Assembly: GCF_000429265.1 (NCBI RefSeq)
Contig: NZ_AUBN01000018.1
Location: 1 to 64,000 of the forward strand
DNA: 64,000 nucleotides
Source: Actinomyces gerencseriae DSM 6844
GTDB taxonomy: Bacteria > Actinomycetota > Actinomycetes > Actinomycetales > Actinomycetaceae
Direction: 5' to 3'
A program made the position numbers and the translations under genes. Shown here one piece after another: positions 30,260 through 39,184 of this stretch. How positions within the stretch are numbered: position 1 is the stretch's first letter; every line of letters starts with the position of its first letter. The notes beneath the pieces were generated by a model. It made no database searches. It was not told the DNA's origin and worked only from the letters and a program-made list of their open reading frames with translations.

Positions 30260-31729
30260 TCACGCGCCGTCGGTCTCCTGGGTTCGCACGCGGCCGCGCC
30301 CGAGCACCAGGTGCCCGGCCAAACCGATGAGCAGCGCGGCGAGCACGCCCAGATTCGCGCCCGCCCAGGCGCCCTCGCGCCCGCCCAGGGGGCCGAGCAG
30401 GTAGCCCTGCCAGCCCAGCCAGGAGGCGGCGGTGTTGACCACGAGCCCCCAGCCGATCGCCGTGCCGGTCGCCACGAGGACGATCGCCTCCCAGTTGACC
30501 GAGCCGTAGACGCCGTCGGGGCTGAACAGGGCGGCCTCGTCGTAGTCGCGGCGGCGCAGGAGGACCTCGGCGATCATGACGCCGGCCCAGGCGGCGATGA
30601 CGACGCCGAGAGTGGTCAGGAACCCCTGGAAGGGGCCGAGGAAGTCCTCGGCGCCCAGGAGAACGGCGATGGTGCCGACCGTCATGATCGTGGCGTCGAC
30701 GGCGGTGGCGACGTGCCGTCGGACGGGCAGGCCAGCGGCCAGCAGGGACAGGCCCGAGGAGTACAGGTTCAGAATGATGCCGCCCGCGAGCCCCAGGATC
30801 GCCACGAGCGCGAAGGGGATGAGGAACCAGGTGGGCAGGATGGTGGCGAGCGCGCCGATGGGGTCGGAGTCGATGGCGGTGCCGAGAGCGGCGTCGGACC
30901 CCACGAGCATGGTGCCGGCGATGACGAGGACGACGCAGGGCAGGGAGGAGCCGAAGGCCGTCCAGCCGATGACGCCGGGGGTCGAGGCGGTGCGCGGCAG
31001 GTAGCGGGAGTAGTCTGCGGCGGCGTTGACCCAGCCCAGTCCGAAGCCGGTGGCGACCATGACGAGGGCGCCGATGAAGGCGGCCGCGCCCCCGGCGGGG
31101 AGGGCGGCCAGCGCCCGGAGGTCGATCCTGGGGGCGACGAGCAGCAGGTAGACGACGGTGAGGACGCCGGTGGCCAGGGTGATCCGAGTCTGGACCCTCA
31201 TAATGGTGTCGAAGCCGAGGATGCCGGCGAAGGCGGCCAGGCCCACGGTGAGCAGGAAGCCGACGATCTGGGCGCCCGCCCGGTTGTGCCATCCCAGGGT
31301 CTGCAGGACGGTGGCCGAGGCGAGGGTGGCGGTCACGCACAGGACGGTCTCCCAGCCGACGGTGAGCATCCAGGAGATGGCCGCGGACAGGCGGTTGCCG
31401 TTGTAGCCGAAGGCGGCGCGAGACAGGGCCAGAGTGGGGGCGCTGCCGCGCTTGCCCAGGACGGCCACGACGCCGCACGCCAGGAAGGAGATGACGACGC
31501 CGATGGTGCCGGCGATCGCCGCCTGGGCGAAGGAGAGGCCGAATCCGAGCACCCATGCGCCCCAGGACAGGCCGAGGACGGAGATGTTGGCGGCGAACCA
31601 GGGCATGAACAGGTCGCGGGGCCGGCCCTTGCGCTCGGACTCGGCGATGACGTCCAGGCCCGCGTTCTCAACACGGGAGGCGGGGTCGGGGGCCGGACGG
31701 GGGTCGGGAGCGGCGGGGTTGGGGGACAT
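30260..31729 (-). CDS. NCS1-family permease (purine/cytosine permease type)
   Basis: A 489-residue membrane protein with about 12 predicted helices. Family features: RDLFMPWFAANISVLGLSWG near the N-terminus, SRAAFGYNGNRL, and GWVNAAADYSRYLPR in the middle, the latter typical of cytosine/purine/allantoin permeases. The start at 31729 is preceded by AAGGAGGG; the frame is open to 32599 only as an antisense/overlap shadow of the response regulator gene. The promoter region holds a perfect 22-bp palindrome at 31781-31802, a probable operator. Substrate not predictable; no deaminase gene is adjacent. Confidence 0.9.
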   Translation of the reverse strand: MSPNPAAPDPRPAPDPASRVENAGLDVIAESERKGRPRDLFMPWFAANISVLGLSWGAWVLGFGLSFAQAAIAGTIGVVISFLACGVVAVLGKRGSAPTLALSRAAFGYNGNRLSAAISWMLTVGWETVLCVTATLASATVLQTLGWHNRAGAQIVGFLLTVGLAAFAGILGFDTIMRVQTRITLATGVLTVVYLLLVAPRIDLRALAALPAGGAAAFIGALVMVATGFGLGWVNAAADYSRYLPRTASTPGVIGWTAFGSSLPCVVLVIAGTMLVGSDAALGTAIDSDPIGALATILPTWFLIPFALVAILGLAGGIILNLYSSGLSLLAAGLPVRRHVATAVDATIMTVGTIAVLLGAEDFLGPFQGFLTTLGVVIAAWAGVMIAEVLLRRRDYDEAALFSPDGVYGSVNWEAIVLVATGTAIGWGLVVNTAASWLGWQGYLLGPLGGREGAWAGANLGVLAALLIGLAGHLVLGRGRVRTQETDGA

Positions 31730-31780
31730 GGGCGTTCCCTCCTTTCTCGGGCGAGGCGGCGGCCGGTGCGCGGCACGGCC

Positions 31781-31802
31781 GCCAGGTGTCATGACACCTG
31801 GC
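31781..31802. promoter_or_regulatory. 22-bp perfect palindrome, probable operator of the NCS1 permease
   Basis: The half-site gccaggtgtca is followed immediately by its exact reverse complement, giving a 22-bp dyad centred at 31791/31792. It lies about 52 nt upstream of the permease ATG, where a repressor would block transcription. The palindrome has no loop, so a DNA site is more likely than a terminator. No regulator gene is next to it. Confidence 0.65.
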
Positions 31803-31834
31803 GTTGCGTCGGCACTGTAGCACCGCACAGAACA

Positions 31835-31861
31835 GTCCCGTCCAGCGGCGCTGGACGGGAC
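31835..31861 (-). terminator. Terminator of the two-component operon
   Basis: gtcccgtccagc (31835-31846) and gctggacgggac (31850-31861) form a 12-bp stem with a 3-nt loop. It is 63 nt after the response regulator stop, and read in that direction is followed by TGTTCTGT. Confidence 0.6.
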
Positions 31862-31923
31862 CTCCCCCCTCCCCGCGCCGGTGAGCCGGCGCCCCGGCCC
31901 CGAACCGGACCGGCGACGGCGCC

Positions 31924-32586
31924 TCAGGGGCCGGCCCCGTCGCGCCCGGAGTGGAGCGCCTTGTACAGGGTCAGCGCGAGCACCGTGCGGTCGGAGGCCT
32001 GGAGCTTGCGCAGCAGGGCGGAGACATGGTTCTTCACCGTTCCCTCGGCCAGCACCATGCGCGCGGCGATCTCCTGGTTCGTCAGGCCCTCGGCCACCAT
32101 GGCGGCCACCTCGCGCTCGGTGGGGGTGAGCACCGCCAGCACGGCCGACTCGTCCTCCTCGTCCCGCGGGGAGGCGAAGGCGAGCCTCGCCACACGGGGG
32201 TCGATGACCAGGCCGCCCTCCGCGACGGCGCGGACCGCCTCGGCCAGGGTCTCGATGGAGGTGTCCTTGAGCAGGAATCCGGCCGCCCCCGCGGCCACCG
32301 CCCCCTGGACGACATCGGGCTCGTCGAAGGTGGTCAGCACGAGGACCGGCAGGTCGGGGTGCGCCCGGGCGCACTGGCGCACGAGCTCGATCCCGTCCAT
32401 GACCGGCATCTTCGCGTCCGCCAGGACGACGTCGATCCGACCGGTGCGCAGCACCGCCAGGGCCTCGGCGCCGTGGGCGGCCTGGGCCACCACGTCGATG
32501 TCGTCGACGGTGCCGAAGAGCATGACCAGCCCCCGTCTCAGGAGCTGCTGGTCGTCGACCACGAGGACCCGGATCGCGGCGGTCAT
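31924..32586 (-). CDS. NarL/LuxR-type response regulator
   Basis: A 220-residue two-domain regulator. The receiver domain has the acidic pair DD11-12, phospho-Asp57 in DVVLADAKMPVMDG, and the conserved Lys in AGFLLKDTS. The C-terminal LuxR-type HTH reads LTPTEREVAAMVAEGLTNQE followed by GTVKNHVSALLRKL. It overlaps the kinase gene by four bases (32583-32586), so the two proteins are made together. Its binding site is probably the 20-bp palindrome at 33882-33901. Confidence 0.95.
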   Translation of the reverse strand: MTAAIRVLVVDDQQLLRRGLVMLFGTVDDIDVVAQAAHGAEALAVLRTGRIDVVLADAKMPVMDGIELVRQCARAHPDLPVLVLTTFDEPDVVQGAVAAGAAGFLLKDTSIETLAEAVRAVAEGGLVIDPRVARLAFASPRDEEDESAVLAVLTPTEREVAAMVAEGLTNQEIAARMVLAEGTVKNHVSALLRKLQASDRTVLALTLYKALHSGRDGAGP

Positions 32587-33848
32587 GACGCCCCCTCATC
32601 GATCGCGGTGGCGATCTCCCGCGGCGGGAGCGTCAGGGTCAGCCGGAAGGAGTCTCCGTCGCGGCCCGCCGTGAGCGCACCGCCCAGCTCGGCGGCGCGC
32701 TCGGACAGCCCTCCGAGGCCGAAGCCGGCGGAGGCCCCGCTTCCCTCCCCCACCGGCGCCCGCGGGATCGACTCGAGACGCTCGGCGGGGATCTCATTGG
32801 TCACCGTGACGAGGGCGCCCCGGTCGACGGCGCTCACGCGGATGCTCACCGACCGCGCCCGGGAGTGCCTGAGGGCGTTGGTCAGGCCCTCCTGGACCGT
32901 GCGGTACACGAGGAGCTCGGCCGCCTCGGTGAGCGAGCGCGGGCTCAGCTCGTCGGTCACGCGCACCCTCACCCCGGTGCCCCGGAACGATGCCGCGACG
33001 TCCTCCAGGCCCGCGACGCCGCGGTCGCCCTCGGCGCGCACGGGGCTCAGGGCCCGCACCCACGTGCGCATCTCGCGCACCGCCTCCCGGCTCGTGCGCT
33101 CGGCCACCGCCACCTCCTCCCAGGCGGCAACGGGATCCGAGTGGCGCACGCGGCCCGCGAACTCCAGGCTCATCCCGATCCGGGTGAGCCGGTGCCCGAG
33201 CCCGTCGTGCAACTCGTGCGCGGCCCGCGCGCGCTCCCGGGCGAGCATGAGCTCCTTCTCCAGCACCGCCCTGCGCCGGACCTCCTCCAGGGCCGCGTCG
33301 CGCTCGACGATGGCGCGGCCCTGGGCGACCAGGGCGGCGTCGTACCTGGACAGCGCCAGGCCGAGGGCGGTCCCCACGGACATGAGAACCGCCATGGGGA
33401 CGACGGTGACCAGGATCTCCCCCGGTCCTCCTCCCGAGACCGGGATCAGGGCGGCCCCCGCGGCGGGCGCCACCACGTCGCCGGCCAGACTCGCCCGCAC
33501 CCCGATGTCGATGACGAGCAGCGCGGCCGCCACGATGAGGGCCGGCACGACGAAGCCGATAGTCCCCAGCAGTGCGGGACCGGTCAGGAGCACGAGCACG
33601 GTCACCGAGCAGACGGCGCGGGCACGGCCGGGCGCCGCTCTGCGCCGCGCCATCCACATGATCCCCGCGACTCCCGCCGTAGTCAGGACGTAGTAGCACG
33701 CCCAGACGCCCATGTACTGGGGCAGGAGCTGCAGCCCGGAGAACGCCAGGCACACGAGCGAGAGGATCTGCAGGACGGGCAGGAGCGCGGCGCCCGTGGG
33801 CGGGTCGTCCTCCGTCCGCCCGCCGGTGCTCCGCTGCTGGGTGCTCAC
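32583..33848 (-). CDS. HisKA_3-type sensor histidine kinase
   Basis: A 421-residue membrane kinase. The N-terminal half (30-190) has about five to six hydrophobic helices and no large extracellular loop, so the signal is probably sensed in or at the membrane. A coiled region leads to the HisKA_3 motif ARAAHELHDGLGHRL with phospho-His near residue 214. The HATPase domain has EGLTNALRHSRA and a glycine-rich GFGLGGLSERAAELGG. The GTG at 33848 (VSTQQRS) is preferred over the frame start at 33908, since the palindrome at 33882-33901 would otherwise lie in the coding region. Such kinases often govern envelope-stress transport or protease genes. Confidence 0.92.
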   Translation of the reverse strand: MSTQQRSTGGRTEDDPPTGAALLPVLQILSLVCLAFSGLQLLPQYMGVWACYYVLTTAGVAGIMWMARRRAAPGRARAVCSVTVLVLLTGPALLGTIGFVVPALIVAAALLVIDIGVRASLAGDVVAPAAGAALIPVSGGGPGEILVTVVPMAVLMSVGTALGLALSRYDAALVAQGRAIVERDAALEEVRRRAVLEKELMLARERARAAHELHDGLGHRLTRIGMSLEFAGRVRHSDPVAAWEEVAVAERTSREAVREMRTWVRALSPVRAEGDRGVAGLEDVAASFRGTGVRVRVTDELSPRSLTEAAELLVYRTVQEGLTNALRHSRARSVSIRVSAVDRGALVTVTNEIPAERLESIPRAPVGEGSGASAGFGLGGLSERAAELGGALTAGRDGDSFRLTLTLPPREIATAIDEGAS

Positions 33849-33881
33849 CCGGTCACCGTAGACCGGCGCACGGCCCGGCGT

Positions 33882-33901
33882 CCCATGACCGCGGTCATGG
33901 G
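33882..33901. promoter_or_regulatory. 20-bp perfect palindrome between the two-component system and the CPBP protease
   Basis: cccatgaccg is followed directly by its exact reverse complement. The core ATGACCGCGGTCAT is of the dyad form used by NarL-type regulators of the LiaR/DesR sort. It lies 34 nt before the kinase start and 66 nt before the CPBP start on the other strand, so one site can control both units. Binding by the adjacent regulator is inferred from position. Confidence 0.7.
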
Positions 33902-33966
33902 TGCGCACCGGAAGTTCGGTCCTCGGTCACGCGCGGCCGCCGCAGCCTCGTTCGTAGCGTCGGGGC

Positions 33967-34977
33967 ATGGCAACTCAACCGCACACCGCCGTGCTTCCAG
34001 AATCCCAGCTCCGACTCTCACGGACCGAGCCCTTCCCGCCCCAGTCGCAGAACCTCGACTCGAGATGTCCCGCGCCGCAGGCCGCCGCAGCCGAACCGCC
34101 CCACGAGCAGCGGACCCGTCGCCGCCCGCCCGGGTGGGCGCGCGTTCTCCTCGCCCTCACCGCCTTCGGGGCAGCCGTGCTCCTCTCGTCCCTGGCATAC
34201 CTCATCCCCCCGGTGCGGGAGGGACTCGCCTCGGGCGACCCCCTGGTCGCCATGATGACGACGATGTCGATGTGGCCGTTCCTCCTCTCCTCCTATCTCC
34301 TGTTCGCCCTCCTGCTCACCCGTTACGTCGATCACCGTCCCCTGCGCGCAGCGGGCCTGACCCTCAACCGTCGCGCGGTGCTCTCCCTCCTGACGGGAAC
34401 CGGGATCGCAGTGGGCATCCTCTGCTGCATCAAAGCGGTCTTCCTCCTCCTCGGGGCCGGAGAGTTCGTGAATCAATTCGGGGGCCAAAACGCTGCGGTG
34501 CCGCTGTGGCTCACGGTCGTCTACGCCCTCGGGCTGTGCTACGTGTCTCAGGCCATCGGGGAGGAGGCGGTCATGCGCGGCTACCTCCTGCAGAGCTTCT
34601 CCGACCGACCCAAGCGCGCCGTGTGGATCTCGGTGGTCGTCTTCACCATTCCGCACCTGATCTCCCGGGGCGGTCAGCAGGGCGTGGCGGACCACCTGCT
34701 CTACCTGGCCCTCCCCTTCGGCTTCGCCGTGACCGCGGCCTATCTCTCGCTGACCATGCGCAGCGTGTGGGCCGGCATCGGCATCCACGGGGGATTCCAC
34801 CTCTGCAACAATCTTCTCATTCCGATGAACTCGAGCACCCCGCCCCCGGTCATGTGGGTCGTGACCGGCCTGGCCTTCAGCGCCGTCGGCCTGCTGATCG
34901 CCTCCCGGATCAGCCAGGAGCGCTGGGCCGAGATCGCCGCGCGCGGCCCCTTCGCGCCGCCCGCGGACGACACCTGA
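33967..34977 (+). CDS. CPBP family intramembrane glutamic protease
   Basis: A 336-residue membrane protein. After a Pro-rich cytoplasmic tail (1-55), about eight helices follow. The CPBP/Abi active-site motifs are present: GEEAVMRGYLLQ (paired Glu near residues 199-200 with Arg), FTIPHLI (His in motif 2) and HGGFHLCNN (motif 3). Relatives (Rce1, bacteriocin immunity proteins) cleave substrates within the membrane. It is transcribed away from the two-component system across a shared palindrome, so it is a plausible member of that regulon. Confidence 0.9.
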   Translation: MATQPHTAVLPESQLRLSRTEPFPPQSQNLDSRCPAPQAAAAEPPHEQRTRRRPPGWARVLLALTAFGAAVLLSSLAYLIPPVREGLASGDPLVAMMTTMSMWPFLLSSYLLFALLLTRYVDHRPLRAAGLTLNRRAVLSLLTGTGIAVGILCCIKAVFLLLGAGEFVNQFGGQNAAVPLWLTVVYALGLCYVSQAIGEEAVMRGYLLQSFSDRPKRAVWISVVVFTIPHLISRGGQQGVADHLLYLALPFGFAVTAAYLSLTMRSVWAGIGIHGGFHLCNNLLIPMNSSTPPPVMWVVTGLAFSAVGLLIASRISQERWAEIAARGPFAPPADDT

Positions 34978-35030
34978 CCAGCCCTGACGGCGGCCGACCG
35001 TTCCGCCGCCGTTCATCGGCGCTGAGTCCT

Positions 35031-35065
35031 CCGAGCCCTCCGCCCCCTCCGGACGGAGGGCTCGG
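35031..35065. terminator. Terminator between convergent CPBP and esterase genes
   Basis: ccgagccctccg (35031-35042) pairs with cggagggctcgg (35054-35065), a 12-bp stem with an 11-nt loop, between the stops at 34977 and 35109. Confidence 0.6.
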
Positions 35066-35108
35066 CGCGTGCGGCCAGCGGATCGTCTCACCGTGAGTCG
35101 CTCGCGGG

Positions 35109-36836
35109 TCACCACAGGGCGGGGCCGATATCCGCCCAGGCCAGGGCCCAGGTCGGGTAGAAGCCGCCGAACCGGTTCCCGATCAAACCGATCAGGATCG
35201 CGGCGAGGGCGCATGCGCCCGCCAGGAGCAGTGCCCTGACGGCGACGCCCGCCGCGCTGCCGGCAACGCTGGCCTCTCCAGTCGCATCGACCGCCGTGGC
35301 GCCCCGCCTCGAACGAGTCGCCCCGTCCTCGGCCCTGCCGTCGCGGGCGGGCGCCGGGGCGGGACTGATGAGGCAGGCGAGCGTCGCCGCGAGCGTCAGC
35401 AGACCGACCGCGGTGATGACGCCGGTGCCGCGGATCTGGGTGAAGGAGCGCACCAGGCGATCGGCCAGTCCGAGATTCTCCTCCGCGGGCGCCTCGGGCG
35501 CCGCAGCTGCGGGAGCCGCCTCGGAGGAGGAGGCGTCGGAGCCGTCGGGCGTCGGCTCGTCCGTCGGTGACGGGGTCGCGGTCGGGGTGGGCTGCGCGGG
35601 GGCGTTCGGGTTGACGTCCGGGCGCTGCGACCACCAGGTGAGGAAGATGGAGGCCTGGTCCTTCCACAGGCTCCAGGAGTGTCCGCCCTCGGGCGGCCGG
35701 ACCGCCTCGACGGCGTCCTCGCCCCCGACGGCGGCCGGCAGGGTGGTGACCGTCCCGAGGGCCGGCGGGTCGTCCGATGCCCCCAGGAGCCACAGGCCGA
35801 TCGGGTGGTGCGGCTGGCGGGCCACCAGGGTGCTCAGGGTGTTGGACTCGCGGAGCTCGGGCGAGGCCAGCCCCCCGATGCCGGGGACGTCGTACCCCGA
35901 CAGGGAGCCCGCCGTGGTGTAGACGTCCGAGCGCATGATGGTGGTCCACACCGCGCAGTAGCCGCCCGAGGACACCCCGACCAGCGCCCAGGCCTCGCGA
36001 TCCGCACGGGTCCCGGGGAAGGTGGCCCGGATCATCCTCGGCACGTCCTCCTGAATCCAGGTGCCCACCTTGGCGTGCCCGACGATGTCCGCGCAGTCGG
36101 GCTCGGAGCGCTGAGCAGCGTCGGGATTGAGCGAGGGCACGGCGATGATCGTCGGGGGCAGGCGCCCGTCGTCGATGGCGGCCTGCAGCTGGGGGCCGAG
36201 CTCCAGCGCCGAGACGAGGCCGTCGGCGGTCCCGGGCACGCCGTGCAGGAGGGTCAGGACGTTGTAGGACTTCCCGTCCGTGGCGGAGTACCCGCGCGGC
36301 GTCCAGAACCACACGTCGTCGGTGATGCCGCTGGCGGGGCCGCGGAAGGTCGTCTTGAAGGTGTTCCCGCCCTCCGACGTCGCCTCCAGAGAGGCGACGT
36401 CGGCCGGATCGGGCGCGGGCGGCGTCGCCTCCTCGTCGGCCTCGTCGCCCGCCTCCTCGGCGGGATCCGGGCTGGCCACCGGTGCGAGCTCGGTCGGTCC
36501 CATGACGCGGCCGGAGCCGGACGCCAGCTCGACGACCTGACCGAGGGTGTTGGCGAACCGCAGCGTCGTGTTGATCCTCGCCGCCGCGAGCCCCGTCACG
36601 AGGAGCTGGCAGATCAGAACCGCCGGCAGCGCGGCCAGCAGGAGCCGGCGACGCCACGGCACGGCATTCGCGGGGGCACCCTTCGCGTGTTTGGGCACAT
36701 GCACCCGCCGACGACGCGGGAGCCGGAGCAGCAGGAAGACCGTCGCGGCCAGCGCGACGACGGTCACGGCGGCGAATCCGGCGACGAAGCCCGCGGAGAC
36801 GACGCTCACGTCGGAGAGAGAGGACAGAGAGGGCAC
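35109..36836 (-). CDS. Membrane-anchored alpha/beta-hydrolase (esterase D/mycolyltransferase-like)
   Basis: A 575-residue protein. Two N-terminal helices (about 10-38 and 65-90) put a large extracytoplasmic domain outside the cell; two further helices close the protein (after about 490). The hydrolase domain resembles PF00756 esterases: LTLLHGVPG (oxyanion region), nucleophile in LVGVSSGGYCAVW (about residue 289), and the catalytic His in GGHSWSLWKDQ. Linkers rich in Asp/Glu/Pro (after residue 120) and Thr/Pro/Ser (about 425-465) look like cell-wall spacers. Start at GTG 36836 is the least certain part: the frame is open upstream through the tRNA fragment. The gene is the last one left of the tRNA-fMet element. 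Confidence 0.82.
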   Translation of the reverse strand: MPSLSSLSDVSVVSAGFVAGFAAVTVVALAATVFLLLRLPRRRRVHVPKHAKGAPANAVPWRRRLLLAALPAVLICQLLVTGLAAARINTTLRFANTLGQVVELASGSGRVMGPTELAPVASPDPAEEAGDEADEEATPPAPDPADVASLEATSEGGNTFKTTFRGPASGITDDVWFWTPRGYSATDGKSYNVLTLLHGVPGTADGLVSALELGPQLQAAIDDGRLPPTIIAVPSLNPDAAQRSEPDCADIVGHAKVGTWIQEDVPRMIRATFPGTRADREAWALVGVSSGGYCAVWTTIMRSDVYTTAGSLSGYDVPGIGGLASPELRESNTLSTLVARQPHHPIGLWLLGASDDPPALGTVTTLPAAVGGEDAVEAVRPPEGGHSWSLWKDQASIFLTWWSQRPDVNPNAPAQPTPTATPSPTDEPTPDGSDASSSEAAPAAAAPEAPAEENLGLADRLVRSFTQIRGTGVITAVGLLTLAATLACLISPAPAPARDGRAEDGATRSRRGATAVDATGEASVAGSAAGVAVRALLLAGACALAAILIGLIGNRFGGFYPTWALAWADIGPALW

Positions 36837-36974
36837 TAAATCATCCAAGAAGCCTGAGGCACATGAACACGCCGACCGGTGACCGAACCGAGATACCGGC
36901 TCCGAAACAGCGAAAAAAATTTGATCTCCATCATAGCAGGGGTCGAAGTCTTTAGCGCCACCCAGTGGCATTTC

Positions 36975-37012
36975 GTAGCGGGGGCAGGACTCGAACCTGC
37001 GAGCTCCGGGTT
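36975..37012. repeat. att-like copy of the tRNA-fMet 3' end (distal end of element)
   Basis: The minus strand reads AACCCGGAG then the T-arm GCAGGTTCGAGTCCTGC and CCCCGCTAC, as in the tRNA-fMet at 42833-42909, differing at two positions. The 5' half of a tRNA, including the anticodon, is missing: the flanking sequence (37013 onward) does not pair. It is not a functional tRNA. The rest of the gap between the esterase start and the parA fragment (36837-37258) is non-coding. Confidence 0.85.
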
Positions 37013-37258
37013 CCAGTCCTTCGTCCGCCGGCTCGTCGTTGCCGCCGAGTACTCCAAGGTGCTCGCCTCTCTCCGGTGGTGTGCCTTCCAAAGGCTGGCG
37101 TTCCGCAGGTTTGCCAGCGTTACCCGCAACGCCGTCACCCGCCACCACGACCTCTCGCAAGCCGCCTGACTTCAACGAAGAACGGGCGACAGTCAGAAGT
37201 CGCCCGAAGCGCCAACAACGCCAGCGTTCAGTCCATGGATCAGCACCAGGAGCACCGC

Positions 37259-37915
37259 ATGCCACTCACACTCGCCATCGCCAATCAGAAGGGCGGGGTC
37301 GGCAAGACGTCAACGACGATCAGCCTCGCCGCGCTACTCAGCCGCCAGGGCCAGCGCGTCCTCGTGATCGACACCGACCCCCAGGGCAACGCATCCGCCA
37401 TCCTGGGCATCGACATCCAACCCGACCAGGTCACTCTCAATGACGTCCTGGACTCCGTGCTCTCAGGCCGTGCCGGCGCCGGCGACCTCGCGGCAGCCAT
37501 CGTGTCGGCAGGCGGTTCTTGGCCGGGCATCGACGTGGTCCCAGCGGATAGACAGCTCGCGGCACGCGACGCCGACACCCGCCCTGGGCGAGAGGCTGCT
37601 CTGCGCGTGGCCGCCGACGGCGCCACTGACGGCTACGACGTCGTGCTGATCGACTGCCCACCCTCGCTCGGCGTGCTCGCGCTCGGCGCACTCGCCGCCG
37701 CCGACCGGGTCCTGATCATCACCGAGCCTGGCGTCTCCTCCGTCGACGGCGTCGCCGAGCTCCTTACCACCACCGATACCGCGCGCCGCCTCTACAACCC
37801 CGCACTGTCGCTGGCCTGCATCGTCATCAACCGCTGGCGCTCGGACCACGCGGATCGAGTCACGTGGCGCCGCACCCTCGTGGCTGTGCGGCTCGCAGGC
37901 CCTGGTCGCGCATGA
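37259..37915 (+). pseudogene. ParA-type partition ATPase, C-terminally truncated
   Basis: The first about 200 residues are a good ParA/Soj-type ATPase: the deviant Walker A ANQKGGVGKTST at the N-terminus, VLVIDTDPQGNAS (Walker A'), and VVLIDCPPSLGVLAL (Walker B). The similarity stops at VINRWRSDHADRV (about 37857), after which the frame runs into antisense sequence of an IS3-family fragment to a chance stop at 37915. A full protein would need about 60-80 more residues. The ATG at 37259 has AGGAG in place. No parB follows. It is consistent with a plasmid or integrative-element origin. Confidence 0.82.
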
Positions 37916-38296
37916 TGGAGCGGGTCGTGCCACCGCCCACCCGCACTCCATACCTTTCCAGGATCGCCTGAATCCGTCGGCATCCGTAGGTGCCCTCACG
38001 AGCCCTCAAAGGCATCGTTAACCATGACCCCGAGCTCTTCTCTCCCGATCGCGGTACGCGACTGCGGTCGGTCGCGCCGGGAGCAGCAGCCGGACGTCGG
38101 CACCCCCGACCATCGGCACATCGGGGAAACGGGGTAATGGCCTTCTTCGCGACCTCGACCTCGTAGCGCTCGGTCACGGACGTTCCTTCGCAAGCCGGGC
38201 CGCTGCTTTTTTCAAGAACTCGTTCTCCTGACGCAACTCTCGGACCTCCGCCTTCAATTCCGCGATCCCGGCCGCCTCATGATGGCTTGCCCCTGT
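37858..38296 (-). pseudogene. IS3-family transposase remnant (orfA end, orfB start)
   Basis: On the minus strand 38290-38194 encodes the C-terminal leucine-zipper end of an IS3 OrfA (AELKAEVRELRQENEFLKKA, then RLAKERP and a stop). The OrfB start MTERYEVEVAKKAI follows, with later parts in different frames: MCRWSGVPTSGC, REELGVMVNDAFEGS, then EGTYGCRRIQAILERYGVRV and IMRDQGLRA. At least two frameshifts and loss of both ends (no terminal inverted repeats, no DDE domain) make it non-functional. Its left end abuts the truncation point of parA. Confidence 0.85.
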
Positions 38297-38568
38297 CTAT
38301 CGAATGATCCGGGGGGGTGTTGTCACCGACCGTCGCGTGGCTGGTGGTGACCGCTGATCAGGGGAATGGATCGTCCCGGGTCTTGTGGAGCGCGCTTAAT
38401 CACGCTGCGGCGGCCACCAACCTTTCGCCGGGATCGCAGCAGCGGTCTTCAACGGCGGTGCAGACAACTCGCCAGGACCTGTCGCAATCGTCAGGCGCGT
38501 CAAATTCGGGTGCTGTCGGCGGGTGCGAGCGCTGCGGCTCGGCACCCCGAGCGCGGAGCGGAGTGCCC
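38297..38568. other. Gap between the IS3 remnant and the TetR gene
   Basis: These 272 bases hold a seven-G run near 38311-38317 and otherwise unremarkable sequence. Open frames here run into the antisense of the TetR gene and show no recognisable protein. It may be leftover transposon or plasmid DNA, but I see nothing that proves it. Confidence 0.4.
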
Positions 38569-39180
38569 TCAGGGTACAGGGATCGAGGTCGGGACTCGGA
38601 TCGCGTCGAGGGCCTCCTGGATGACATCGACGAGCGAGTCGGCGTCAGGGAAGGCGGGGCGGTCACGCCACGCCAGCAGGCCCTCCAGGCAAGCGCCCAC
38701 CAGGGCCCGGGCCTGTACGCGGGCGCTAAGGGCCTCAGTGGGTAGCTGCTCGGCAAGCGTCGTAGTCCAGGTCGACGACTGCGCCCACAGGGCCTGCTCG
38801 AGCTCTGGAGTGGCGGCCACCAGCTCGACCCTGGCAGCAAGGCCCTCCAGCCAGCCCTCCTCCTCGGCCGCGAGCAGTGCGACCAAGCGGGAGACCTCGG
38901 CCACCGTCGGAGCACCATCACTGGCCAGGGCGTCGGCCATCCGCCCCAGCCCTTCGCGCAGGGCCGGTGTCAGCGACACCGACACCACGGTGGCCTCCTT
39001 GGTCCCGAAGTACCGGTAGACGGTCATCGGCGCCACGTCGGCGGCCTGGGCGATCTGCTCGACGGTCGTGGCCGCGTAGCCCTGCGACTCGAACAGCGCC
39101 AGCGCCGCCCGGCGAATTGCCCGGCGGGTGGCAAGCTTCTTCCGTTCACGCAGTCCGGGCGCACGCGATGTCACGACCAC
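38569..39180 (-). CDS. TetR family transcriptional regulator
   Basis: A 203-residue regulator. The N-terminal HTH reads ATRRAIRRAALALFESQGYA and VEQIAQAADVAPMTVYRYFG, canonical for TetR. The rest is a helical ligand-binding domain rich in Ala/Leu/Glu. It follows the MFS transporter by four bases on the same strand and probably represses that operon; release by a drug-like ligand is the usual mode. The operator would lie in 40700-40780, where a partial dyad (tagacactatc) overlaps the promoter region of both the MFS gene and the divergent GNAT gene. Confidence 0.9.
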   Translation of the reverse strand: MVVTSRAPGLRERKKLATRRAIRRAALALFESQGYAATTVEQIAQAADVAPMTVYRYFGTKEATVVSVSLTPALREGLGRMADALASDGAPTVAEVSRLVALLAAEEEGWLEGLAARVELVAATPELEQALWAQSSTWTTTLAEQLPTEALSARVQARALVGACLEGLLAWRDRPAFPDADSLVDVIQEALDAIRVPTSIPVP

Positions 39181-39184
39181 GATT

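Noticed and set aside
29981..30404. Alternative frames over the CsbD gene
   Set aside because: The CsbD frame has the ribosome site and family pattern; the others are Arg/Pro-rich shadows.
31741..31830. Riboswitch before the NCS1 permease
   Set aside because: No purine, TPP or similar core was seen; the loop-free palindrome fits a protein operator better.
36975..37060. A second full tRNA gene
   Set aside because: Only the 3' part of tRNA-fMet is present; the D-arm and the 5' side of the anticodon arm are missing and CCA is changed to CGA.
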